DNA of 19,071 bases. Origin: Chloroflexia bacterium. Lineage in GTDB: Bacteria > Chloroflexota > Chloroflexia > QHBQ01 > JADMIH01. The stretch is taken from positions 1 to 19,071 of the forward strand of contig JAICKM010000035.1 of NCBI GenBank assembly GCA_025927935.1. The letters are read 5' to 3'. Below, piece after piece: positions 1 through 6,399 of the stretch (positions within the stretch are counted from its first letter, which is position 1; each line of letters starts with the position of its first letter). A program made the translations under genes and the position numbers. The notes under the pieces were generated by a model. It was not told the DNA's origin, made no database searches, and saw nothing but the letters and a program-made list of their open reading frames with translations.

Positions 1-6
1 CGGCCC

Positions 7-834
7 CTACAGAAGTTGCAGCGTGTAGCGCGTCAGCAGCGCCGGGTTGTCCGGGTCCGCGGTGACGTTGACGACGGTGTAACCGCCGGCAAACGCCGCC
101 TCGAACAGGGCGCGAGTGCCCATGCGCCAGTCCATCGCCACATCCTGGTGCTCGCGCTTGATCGGTTGGAACTCGCGCGGGATCTGGATGCCGATTGTGC
201 GCCCTTCCCATCCCGACTGGGTGCCCGCCAGCACCGGCACGTCGTCGCGCATCGCTACCTGCGTGAGCGCTACGACGGCGACCGGGGCATCCACCCGCCG
301 GTCCATCTCGGCGCACTGGCGCACCCGGCCGCTGTTCAGTTCCCAGCGCACTTGCAGCCGGTCGGTGGGCAGCAGGGCGTTCAAGCCGTCGCGCATCTGG
401 CCGTAGATATGGCGCTTATAGGTCCGGCTGATCGCGCCCAGCTTGGCGATGTTCAGCGTGGCGTTGCGCGACTCCAGCGGATCGAACGTCCAGGTGCAGA
501 CCTCCAGCCCCTGGGCCAGCAAAATCTCGCGCTGGGCCATCTTCATGCGCCAGGCGATGTTCTGGTTGCTGTAGTCGGGATGCACGGCGGCCATGTGCGA
601 GCAATGTTTGAGGCCCGCGCCCTCGCGCCCCAGGAAGCCGAGCACGAAGCCAACCAGCCGCCCCTCCGGCGTGAACGCACCGAGCACCAGCCCGCCCTCT
701 TTCTGCAAGGTGATCATCATATGCAGCGGCACGGCCTCAATCGGCCCCGACTGCCAGCAATCCTGCTGCAACTGCTCCGCCGCCACATACTCATCGGTAC
801 TCGCCAGGCGGCGAATCGTAATGGGTTCTGCCAT
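7..834 (-). CDS. GNAT-family acyltransferase (COG3375 type), probable amino acid N-succinyltransferase
   Basis: The 275-aa protein has a GNAT fold: a beta-rich N-terminus with LVLGAF and LVGFVLGF strands (residues 49-68), then an acyl-CoA-binding segment around residues 84-103 (VHPDYSNQNIAWRMKMAQRE), and the WTFDPLESRNATLNI stretch (115-129) that I associate with the COG3375 group. Members of this group are often encoded beside N-acylamino acid racemases. In the characterised Geobacillus pathway the GNAT enzyme transfers succinyl from succinyl-CoA to a D-amino acid. Here it is the last gene of a leftward operon with the racemase (2424-3536) and an M20 hydrolase (1275-2408), which supports that role by context; acyl donor and substrate cannot be read from the sequence. 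The ATG is preceded by a weak AAGGG about 12 bases upstream. The stop lies 6 bases from the window edge, so any downstream operon genes are not visible. A general amino acid acetyltransferase is the main alternative. Confidence 0.75.
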   Translation of the reverse strand: MAEPITIRRLASTDEYVAAEQLQQDCWQSGPIEAVPLHMMITLQKEGGLVLGAFTPEGRLVGFVLGFLGREGAGLKHCSHMAAVHPDYSNQNIAWRMKMAQREILLAQGLEVCTWTFDPLESRNATLNIAKLGAISRTYKRHIYGQMRDGLNALLPTDRLQVRWELNSGRVRQCAEMDRRVDAPVAVVALTQVAMRDDVPVLAGTQSGWEGRTIGIQIPREFQPIKREHQDVAMDWRMGTRALFEAAFAGGYTVVNVTADPDNPALLTRYTLQLL

Positions 835-851
835 CGTATTTGTATCGCCCT

Positions 852-881
852 TGTCACTCTGAGCGCAGCGAAGAGTCTCGC
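852..881. repeat. Fragment of a dispersed palindromic intergenic repeat
   Basis: The 30-bp stretch reads TGTCACTCTGAGCGCAGC followed by GAAGAGTCTCGC and contains the inverted pair ACTCT (856-860) / AGAGT (872-876). It lies between the stop of the small unknown gene and the start of the GNAT gene. From memory, very similar strings recur in intergenic DNA of Chloroflexota and other environmental bacteria. Only one copy is visible here, so its status as a repeat rests on that recollection. Confidence 0.45.
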
Positions 882-905
882 CGCATCCCCGCGCGTGTGA
901 TAAGC

Positions 906-1214
906 CTACTTGTCCTCGTCCCCTACTGCTGGACCGTCAATCCACTCACCAGGACCATACACGATTAACTCTTGCACAATGCGCTCGCATTCATCCTGTG
1001 CCTCCAGCAGCGGCAGCGGCGCGATATACCCGCTCGTCCAGTCTGTATAGCGCGCATCCGATGCCTCGACCACGGCAACCGAGGGCAGCCAACCATCCTC
1101 GCTGTAGTCAGGCCGCCCGTAATCTACCTGCCGCACCATAACGGCAACCGTTCCAAAAGCTGCCTTAATTTCTTTCCGCCAGGAGGTGTTTCCGTCCTGA
1201 ACCCACGCACTCAT
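906..1214 (-). CDS. Small hypothetical protein inside the racemase operon
   Basis: I do not recognise this protein. An ATG at 1241 is possible (111 aa), but the ATG at 1214 (102 aa, starting MSAWVQDG) has an AGGGAT ribosome-binding site about 6 bases upstream on the minus strand, while the earlier ATG has none, so I choose 1214. The protein is soluble, acidic towards its C-terminus (ending GDEDK) and aromatic-rich, with no signal peptide, membrane segment or metal motif. It lies between the M20 hydrolase and the GNAT gene, with gaps of 60 and 71 bp. It is visibly richer in A/T and in A/T-ending codons than its neighbours, and both flanks carry repeat fragments (852-881 and 1247-1281). This suggests a later insertion into the operon rather than an original pathway member. 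The good ribosome-binding site and intact frame favour a real gene. Confidence 0.6.
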   Translation of the reverse strand: MSAWVQDGNTSWRKEIKAAFGTVAVMVRQVDYGRPDYSEDGWLPSVAVVEASDARYTDWTSGYIAPLPLLEAQDECERIVQELIVYGPGEWIDGPAVGDEDK

Positions 1215-1246
1215 AAAAACATCCCTGTCGTAGCTACGCATGTAAC

Positions 1247-1281
1247 CTGACGGCTGAGGGCTGATAGCTAACCGCTAAATA
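1247..1281. repeat. Degenerate heptamer tandem array (CTGANNN units)
   Basis: Five consecutive 7-bp units in register read CTGACGG, CTGAGGG, CTGATAG, CTAACCG and CTAAATA. The array starts just upstream of the small unknown gene and runs into the stop codon of the M20 gene (complement of 1275-1277), so the hydrolase stop is supplied by the array. It resembles short tandemly repeated heptamers known in some bacterial intergenic regions. A second array of similar unit occurs at 15007-15034. Confidence 0.5.
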
Positions 1282-2408
1282 TGCAGCAACAGACTCGCCA
1301 GCAGGGCAGTGCGCGGGGCCAGGTCCGCGACGGCGACGTACTCGTGGTCAGTGTGTGCGCCGTCGCCGCAGGCGCCGAGGCCGTCCAGGGTGGGCACGCC
1401 GAGGGCCGCCGTGAGGTTGCCGTCGCTGGCGCCGCCCGTTGCCGTCTCTTGCAAGTCGAGACCGATTTCGCGGCCCAGGCGGCGGGCGAGATCGAACAGG
1501 CGCACCGTGCCGGGCGGGCGCTCCATCGGCGGGCGGTCCACGCCGCCGGTCACGGCCACGCCGGCGCCGGGCAACACCGGTTGCAGACCCAGGATGCGGT
1601 CGCTGATGCGCCGGGCGTCGTCCCAGGTGGTGACGCGCAGATCGACGTGCGCCGTCGCCTCGGCGGCCACGGTGTTGACCGCCGTGCCGCCGCTGATCTG
1701 GCCGACGTTGACCGTCACGCCGCGCCCGTAGTCGGTGAGGGCGTTCAGGGCCAGGATCTGGTGGGCCAGTTCGGCGATGGCGCTCACCCCGGCGGCGTGA
1801 TCCACGCCCGCGTGCGCGGCCCGGCCCTGCGTGGTCACGGTGAACATGCCGGTGCCTTTGCGCGCCGTTTTCAGCGCGCCGTTGCCCGCCGCCGGTTCCA
1901 GCACCAGCACGGCGGCGGCCTGCCGCGCCGTCTCCTCGATCAGCGCCCGCGAGTCGTAGCTGCCGATCTCCTCGTCCGCCGTGCTGATCAGGATCACCGG
2001 GCGGGGCAGGGGCCGGCCCGTGGCGATCAGCGCGTGCAGCGCGGCGCCCGCCATCAGCAGCCCCGCCTTCATGTCGTAGCCGCCGGGACCGTAGCAGCGG
2101 CCCCCCTCCACCCGCGGCAGGTTGTGGGCCAGGCTGCCCAGCGGATGCACCGTGTCGTGGTGGCCCAGCAGCAGGATCGGCTCGGAATCGCCGATGCCGG
2201 TCCAGGTCGCGCGCACCAGGGCGCCATGCGCTTGCCCCGGCACCACATCCACCTGTGCGCCGCGTGCCGCCATGTGCGCGCCCACGATCTCGGCCATGCG
2301 GGTCGTCGTCGCCGGATCGGTCGAAGGCGATTCGACGGCGCACCAGACGAGCAGGTCTTCGACGAGCGCCTCGGTTTGTGCGGTCAGGGCCGCGAGCAAG
2401 TCTTGCAA
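1275..2408 (-). CDS. M20-family metallopeptidase / N-acyl-L-amino acid hydrolase
   Basis: This 377-aa enzyme has the full M20 di-zinc signature: GHHDTV (82-87, ligands H83 and D85), GYDMKAG (110-116, bridging D112), TADEEIGS (143-150, general base E146 and ligand E147), E171 in LEPAAG, and the C-terminal GDGAHTDHEYV with H352 as likely last ligand. The dimerisation domain lies between about 185 and 295. Length and motif order fit the carboxypeptidase G2 / acetylornithine deacetylase group. By its neighbours it would remove the acyl group from N-succinyl-L-amino acids, the irreversible step of the racemase pathway; a peptidase role is the alternative. The start is TTG at 2408, with AGGAGG about 6 bases upstream. 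It begins 15 bp after the racemase stop, so the two are surely co-transcribed. No signal peptide is visible, so it should be cytoplasmic. Confidence 0.85.
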   Translation of the reverse strand: MQDLLAALTAQTEALVEDLLVWCAVESPSTDPATTTRMAEIVGAHMAARGAQVDVVPGQAHGALVRATWTGIGDSEPILLLGHHDTVHPLGSLAHNLPRVEGGRCYGPGGYDMKAGLLMAGAALHALIATGRPLPRPVILISTADEEIGSYDSRALIEETARQAAAVLVLEPAAGNGALKTARKGTGMFTVTTQGRAAHAGVDHAAGVSAIAELAHQILALNALTDYGRGVTVNVGQISGGTAVNTVAAEATAHVDLRVTTWDDARRISDRILGLQPVLPGAGVAVTGGVDRPPMERPPGTVRLFDLARRLGREIGLDLQETATGGASDGNLTAALGVPTLDGLGACGDGAHTDHEYVAVADLAPRTALLASLLLHI

Positions 2409-2423
2409 CGAAACCTCCTGCGG

Positions 2424-3536
2424 TTAGGGACGAAAGCTCTGGCTGTGGAGGGTCACGGCGGCCAGCGCATCCCGGTCCACGGTCACGCCCAGGCCCGGCG
2501 CCGTGGGCACGGTGATCGTGCTGTCCGGGTTCAGGCTGAAGGCCGGCGCGGCGATGTCCTGCTTGTAGTAGCGGTTGCTGGCCGAGATGTCGCCCGGCAG
2601 AGTGAAGCCGGGCAGGCTGGCGATGGCGAGGTTGGCGGCGCGCCCGATGCCGGTTTCCAGCATCCCGCCGCACCAGACCGGCACCTCCCGGCTGCGGCAT
2701 AGCTCCTGGATCGCCCGCGCGGGCAGCAGGCCGCCCACCCGGCCCACCTTGATGTTGATGATCCCGCAACTGCCCAGGTCGAGCGCGGCGCGGGCATCGG
2801 CCACGCTATGGATGCTCTCATCGAGGCAGATTGACGTGGCGAGTTGGCGCTGCAACAGGCTGTGCTCATAAATATCGTCGTGGGCCAGCGGCTGCTCGAT
2901 CATGATCAGCTTGAAGGCATCGAGTTGGAGCAGGAGGTCGGCGTCGGCCAGCGTGTAGGCCGAGTTGGCGTCGGCCATCAGCGCCACGTCAGGGAAGGCG
3001 TCGCGCACGGCGGCGACATAGCTCACATCCTTGCCCGGCTTGATCTTCAGCTTGATGCGCGCATAGCCCTCAGCGATGAACCCGGCCACCACGTCGCGCA
3101 GCGCCTCCGGCGACTCCTGGATGCCCACGCTCACGCCCACCGGCACGCGGTCGCGGGTGCCGCCGAGATAGGCCGCCAGCGATTGCCCGGCTTGCGCGCT
3201 GAGCAAGGCCGCCGCCGCGCCTTCGAGCGCCGCCTTTGCCATATTATGCCCGCGCACCCAGGCCCAGCGGCTTTGCAGCTCGGCCAGGTCGGTCAGCGGG
3301 CGGGCGAAAACCAGCGGGATCAGGTAGCGGGTCAGGATCGTCCAGCAGGTGTCCAGCGTCTCATAGGAGTAGGACGGCTCCTCGAAGGCCACCACCTGGC
3401 CCCATCCGGCGCCATCAGCCGCGCGCAGCTCGACGGTGATCGTCTCGCGCACGACATCGCGCCCGAAGCTGGTCTCGAACGGCGTGACGAGCGGCATGGC
3501 GATATGGGTCAGCGTAATTTGTTCAATCGTGGTCAT
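2424..3536 (-). CDS. N-acylamino acid / N-succinylamino acid racemase (enolase superfamily, OSBS-like)
   Basis: The 370-aa protein belongs to the muconate-lactonising subgroup of the enolase superfamily. Its catalytic residues fall almost exactly on the numbering of characterised NAAAR/NSAR enzymes: KxK at K162/K164, metal ligands D189, E214 and D239, and the opposite-face lysine K263 (INIKVGRVGG). The N-terminal capping domain (about 1-125) includes the TPFETSFG 20s loop. Related enzymes racemise N-acyl- or N-succinylamino acids and/or make o-succinylbenzoate for menaquinone. No other menaquinone gene is nearby, whereas a deacylase and a GNAT transferase follow, so amino acid racemisation is favoured. 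A longer frame opens upstream to 4121, but that part is antisense to the regulator gene. The ATG at 3536 matches the start of the conserved domain and has AGGAGA 5 bases upstream. It is the first gene of the operon, with a promoter at 3629-3600. Confidence 0.87.
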   Translation of the reverse strand: MTTIEQITLTHIAMPLVTPFETSFGRDVVRETITVELRAADGAGWGQVVAFEEPSYSYETLDTCWTILTRYLIPLVFARPLTDLAELQSRWAWVRGHNMAKAALEGAAAALLSAQAGQSLAAYLGGTRDRVPVGVSVGIQESPEALRDVVAGFIAEGYARIKLKIKPGKDVSYVAAVRDAFPDVALMADANSAYTLADADLLLQLDAFKLIMIEQPLAHDDIYEHSLLQRQLATSICLDESIHSVADARAALDLGSCGIINIKVGRVGGLLPARAIQELCRSREVPVWCGGMLETGIGRAANLAIASLPGFTLPGDISASNRYYKQDIAAPAFSLNPDSTITVPTAPGLGVTVDRDALAAVTLHSQSFRP

Positions 3537-3599
3537 AGTGTCTCCTGGCGGCGCCTGCCCTTGTGGATCCGGGGAGGGGACGGGGGCCTGATTGCGATA

Positions 3600-3629
3600 A
3601 TTATACCCCGCCCGGCGCCCGGCTGCCAA
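3600..3629 (-). promoter_or_regulatory. Promoter of the racemase operon
   Basis: On the minus strand TTGGCA (3629-3624) and a perfect TATAAT (3605-3600) are separated by 18 bp. Transcription would start near 3593 and give a leader of about 57 nt before the racemase ATG. The site lies in the divergent region shared with the LuxR-type regulator gene. Confidence 0.7.
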
Positions 3630-3670
3630 CCGCGGCCCGCGCGCCGGTAGTCTCCGGGGGCTATCGCGTG

Positions 3671-3693
3671 TATAATCAGGGTGATCAGGAGGA
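3671..3693 (+). promoter_or_regulatory. -10 box and ribosome-binding site of the regulator gene
   Basis: TATAAT at 3671-3676 is a perfect -10 box, but the expected -35 position (TAGTCT, 3648-3653) matches poorly, as is common for activator-dependent or weak promoters. AGGAGGA at 3687-3693 lies directly before the ATG at 3697. The repeated ATCAGG words at 3675-3680 and 3685-3690 fall within the putative start region. Confidence 0.5.
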
Positions 3694-3696
3694 GCC

Positions 3697-6027
3697 ATGC
3701 GTGTGGTCCGGCCAACCAATCTACCGCAGCCGCTAACCAGTTTCATCGGGCGCGAACAGGAAATCGCCGCCATCCGGCGCCTGCTCGGCAGCGCCCGGCT
3801 GCTCACGCTCACCGGCACCGGGGGCAGCGGCAAGACCCGCCTGGCCCAGCAGGTGGCCGCCGCCGTCGCGGATGACTTCCGCGACGGCGTGCTGTTCGTG
3901 CCGCTGGCCGCGCTGCGCGATGCGGCCCTGGTCATCCCGACCATCGCCGGGGCGCTCGGCCTGACCGAAGCCGGAGGCCGCCCGCTGGTCGAGAGCCTCC
4001 AGCAGCATTTGCGCGACCGGCAGTTGCTGCTGGTGCTCGACAACTTCGAGCAGGTCAGCGAGGCCGCGCCCGCCGTCGCCGGGCTGCTCGAAGCCTGCCC
4101 CGAACTGCGCGCCCTCATCACCAGCCGCGCGGCGCTGCATGTCTACGGCGAGCAAGAATTTGCCGTGCCGCCGCTGGCCCTGCCGTCCGATAGCGGCGCG
4201 GCGGGCGCGCTGCCCGACTCGGAGGCCGTGCGCCTGTTTGTCGCCCGCGCTCGCGAGAACAGCCCGGACTTCCAACTCACCGCCGAGAATGCGGCGGCGG
4301 TAGTCGAGATCTGCCGGCGACTCGATGGGCTGCCGCTGGCAATCGAACTGGCCGCAGCCCGGCTCAAGATCCTGTCACCCGCGACCATACTGGCGCGGCT
4401 GGCCGGCTCCGCCGGGGCGCCCACCCTGCGCCTGCTCACCGGCGGCGCGCGAAACCTGCCCGCGCGCCAGCAGACCCTGCGCGAGGCCATTGCCTGGAGC
4501 TACGATCTGCTCGACCCCGCGGAGCAGACCCTGTTCCGCCGCCTGGCCGTCTTTGCCGGCGGCTGCACGCTGGAGGCCGCCGAGACGGTCGCCGGCGATG
4601 CCTCCGCCGGCCCGGCGCTGTTGATCCTCGATGGGGTGGCTTCGCTGATCGACAAAAGCTTACTGCTACGCACGGGCCGCCCGAACAGTGATCCGCGCTT
4701 CAGTATGCTGGCGACGATCCGCGAATACGGGTTGGAGCGCCTGGAGGAGAGCGGGGAAGCGATCGGGGTGCGCGACCGGCATGCCGCCTACTACCAGGCG
4801 CTGGCAACGTCGACCGAGCCGGCGTTGCGCGGGCGGCAGCAGGTGGATTGGCTGGCCCAACTGGAGGCTGAGCACGATAACTTGCGCGCCGCGCTGGGCT
4901 GGACCCTGGAGCGGCAGGACATCCCCGCGGCCCTGCGCATGGCCGGCGCGCTCGGCTGGTTCTGGAACCTGCGCGGCTATTTCAGCGAGGGACGCGCCTG
5001 GCTCGAACGGGTGATGGCGGTCGTGCCGCCCGGCGAGCGGACCCAGGCGCGCGCCCTGGTGCTCAACTGGGCCGGGGTGCTGGCTTTCCGCCAGGGCGAC
5101 ATCGTCCGTGCTGCCGCCCTGCTGGACGAAAGCGCGGGCATCTTCCGCGAAGTGGGCGACAGCGGCGGGCTGGCCTATGCCCTGGTGGTGCTGGGGCTGG
5201 TTGTGCTCTACCAGGGCGACCCGGCCCGTGCGCGCCAATTGCTGGAGGAGAGCGTCGCGCGCTTCCGGGCCGACGACAACACCTGGGGCGTGGCGCTGGC
5301 GCTGCGCAACCTGGGCGAAGTCGCCACGACCGAAGGCGACCTGGCGACGCGGCGGGCCTTGCTGGAGGAAAGTGTGCGGCTGTTCCGCGAGGTGGGCGAC
5401 AACTGGGGGCTGGCCCTGGCGCTCAACAACGCGGGCGATGTCGTGCGCGGGCAGGGCGATGCCGGGCAGGCGGCCCATCTCTTCGCCGAGAGCCTGGCCC
5501 TGTTCCGCGAACTGGGCGACAAGCAGGGCATCGCCTGGTGCCTGGCCCAGATGGCGGGCGCAGCGGCCGCGGCGGGCCAGGCCGAGCGGGCGGCCCGGAT
5601 TTTCGGCGCGGTGGCCGCCCTGCTGGAGTCGATTGCCGCCCGCCTAGACCCGGTGGACCGCGCGGAGTACGCACACAGCGTTGCCGCCGTGCGCGCGCAA
5701 CTGAGCGAACCGGCCTTCGCAGCGGCCTGGGCCGAGGGCGCCGCCCTCTCCCTCGACGCGATCCTGGCCTATGCCGCCGCCCCGCCGAATCCGCCGGTCT
5801 TGCCCGCCCACGCGCCGTCTGCCGCTGCCGACCCCGATGCTCTGACCCCGCGCGAGATCGAGGTGCTGCGCTTGCTGGCTGCCGGCCTGACCGACGCGCA
5901 GATCGCGGACCGGCTGTCGCTGAGCGCGCGCACCGTGCAAACTCATGTGCGCTCCATTTACAGCAAACTGGACCTTACGACCCGCAGCGCCGCCACTCGT
6001 TATGCTATGGAACACCACCTGGCGTGA
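3697..6027 (+). CDS. LuxR-family transcriptional regulator with STAND-type ATPase and TPR-like repeats
   Basis: This 776-aa protein has an N-terminal P-loop ATPase (FIGREQE 16-22; Walker A GTGGSGKT 40-47; Walker B LLLVLDNFE 110-118; ITSRA 141-145), a winged-helix-like region (about 250-330), and TPR-like helical repeats of exactly 40 residues, four of them in register from L475 to about 634 and one looser copy before. It ends in a LuxR/GerE helix-turn-helix (LTPREIEVLRLLAAGLTDAQ from 716, recognition helix near 741-760). The architecture is that of MalT-like STAND regulators and their COG3903 relatives, in which ligand binding and nucleotide exchange drive oligomerisation and DNA binding; these are often expanded in Chloroflexota and Actinobacteria. 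It is divergent from the racemase operon with 160 bp between the start codons, so it may control that operon or itself, but the ligand is unknown. The start has AGGAGGA immediately upstream. Confidence 0.85.
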   Translation: MRVVRPTNLPQPLTSFIGREQEIAAIRRLLGSARLLTLTGTGGSGKTRLAQQVAAAVADDFRDGVLFVPLAALRDAALVIPTIAGALGLTEAGGRPLVESLQQHLRDRQLLLVLDNFEQVSEAAPAVAGLLEACPELRALITSRAALHVYGEQEFAVPPLALPSDSGAAGALPDSEAVRLFVARARENSPDFQLTAENAAAVVEICRRLDGLPLAIELAAARLKILSPATILARLAGSAGAPTLRLLTGGARNLPARQQTLREAIAWSYDLLDPAEQTLFRRLAVFAGGCTLEAAETVAGDASAGPALLILDGVASLIDKSLLLRTGRPNSDPRFSMLATIREYGLERLEESGEAIGVRDRHAAYYQALATSTEPALRGRQQVDWLAQLEAEHDNLRAALGWTLERQDIPAALRMAGALGWFWNLRGYFSEGRAWLERVMAVVPPGERTQARALVLNWAGVLAFRQGDIVRAAALLDESAGIFREVGDSGGLAYALVVLGLVVLYQGDPARARQLLEESVARFRADDNTWGVALALRNLGEVATTEGDLATRRALLEESVRLFREVGDNWGLALALNNAGDVVRGQGDAGQAAHLFAESLALFRELGDKQGIAWCLAQMAGAAAAAGQAERAARIFGAVAALLESIAARLDPVDRAEYAHSVAAVRAQLSEPAFAAAWAEGAALSLDAILAYAAAPPNPPVLPAHAPSAAADPDALTPREIEVLRLLAAGLTDAQIADRLSLSARTVQTHVRSIYSKLDLTTRSAATRYAMEHHLA
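5119..5598 (+). repeat. Four 120-bp in-frame repeats coding TPR-like units
   Basis: Within the regulator gene, four consecutive 120-bp segments encode 40-residue units, each opening with LLDES, LLEES, LLEES or LFAES and carrying a central GD or D turn. Units two and three are especially alike, which suggests relatively recent duplication or conversion. They form the sensor/scaffold section between the ATPase and the DNA-binding domain. Confidence 0.7.
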
Positions 6028-6073
6028 ACCCGGCAGCCGCGCCGTGGCGCCCCTCTCCGCGGGCTGTACTCGT

Positions 6074-6102
6074 TTGACGCGACGCGCGCTGAGGGGTACA
6101 AT
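6074..6102 (+). promoter_or_regulatory. Strong promoter for the acyP-fecR-ugd-acpS-nnr-alr gene train
   Basis: TTGACG (6074-6079) and TACAAT (6097-6102) are separated by the optimal 17 bp. Transcription would start near 6109, while the ATG lies at 6112, so the mRNA is predicted to be leaderless or nearly so. No ribosome-binding site precedes the ATG within the transcript, in agreement with that reading. Confidence 0.75.
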
Positions 6103-6111
6103 AGAGAGTCT

Positions 6112-6399
6112 ATGGAAACTGACAAGGCGCGACTCCAGGCCCACGTGCATGGGCGAGTCCAGGGCGTAGGCTACCGCGTATTTGTGCGTGACGCCGCGCG
6201 CCGGTTAAACCTCGCGGGCAGCGTGTCCAACGAGGAGGATGGCAGCGTGCGGGTCGTCGCCGAAGGGGCGCGGGCCGATCTGGAGCGCCTCCTGGCCGAC
6301 TTGCATCGCGGGCCGTTCGCGGCGGTGGTGACGCGGGTGGACGTCAGATGGGATGCGCCCGCCGGGGAACCGGTCGGGCGGTTTGAGGTGCAGGGGTGA
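6112..6399 (+). CDS. acyP: Acylphosphatase
   Basis: The 95-aa protein has the family's normal length and fold. It shows the signature HGRVQGVGYRVFV (13-25), where R22 binds the carboxyl-phosphate, and N40, which positions the attacking water (counterparts of Arg23 and Asn41 in the muscle enzyme). The later DGSVRVVAEG (43-52) is also typical. It hydrolyses acyl phosphates such as acetyl phosphate or 1,3-bisphosphoglycerate in the cytosol; the physiological substrate in bacteria is usually unclear. The ATG sits about 3 bases after the predicted transcription start, so translation may be leaderless. Its stop overlaps the GTG start of the next gene (GTGA, 6396-6399), which suggests translational coupling to the FecR-domain protein. 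Confidence 0.92.
   Translation: METDKARLQAHVHGRVQGVGYRVFVRDAARRLNLAGSVSNEEDGSVRVVAEGARADLERLLADLHRGPFAAVVTRVDVRWDAPAGEPVGRFEVQG

Noticed and set aside
1281..2702. Long plus-strand open frame (473 aa) opposite the hydrolase gene
   Set aside because: Its translation is a His/Gly/Arg/Ala-rich low-complexity string without motifs, typical of a GC-rich antisense shadow of the clear M20 and racemase genes.
3537..4121. N-terminal extension of the racemase frame up to 4121
   Set aside because: The added residues are Ser/Arg-rich without homology and antisense to the regulator; the ATG at 3536 has a good ribosome-binding site and matches family starts.
6028..6111. Terminator for the regulator gene
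   Set aside because: Short GC-rich stems such as GCGCC/GGCGC are present, but no T-run follows.
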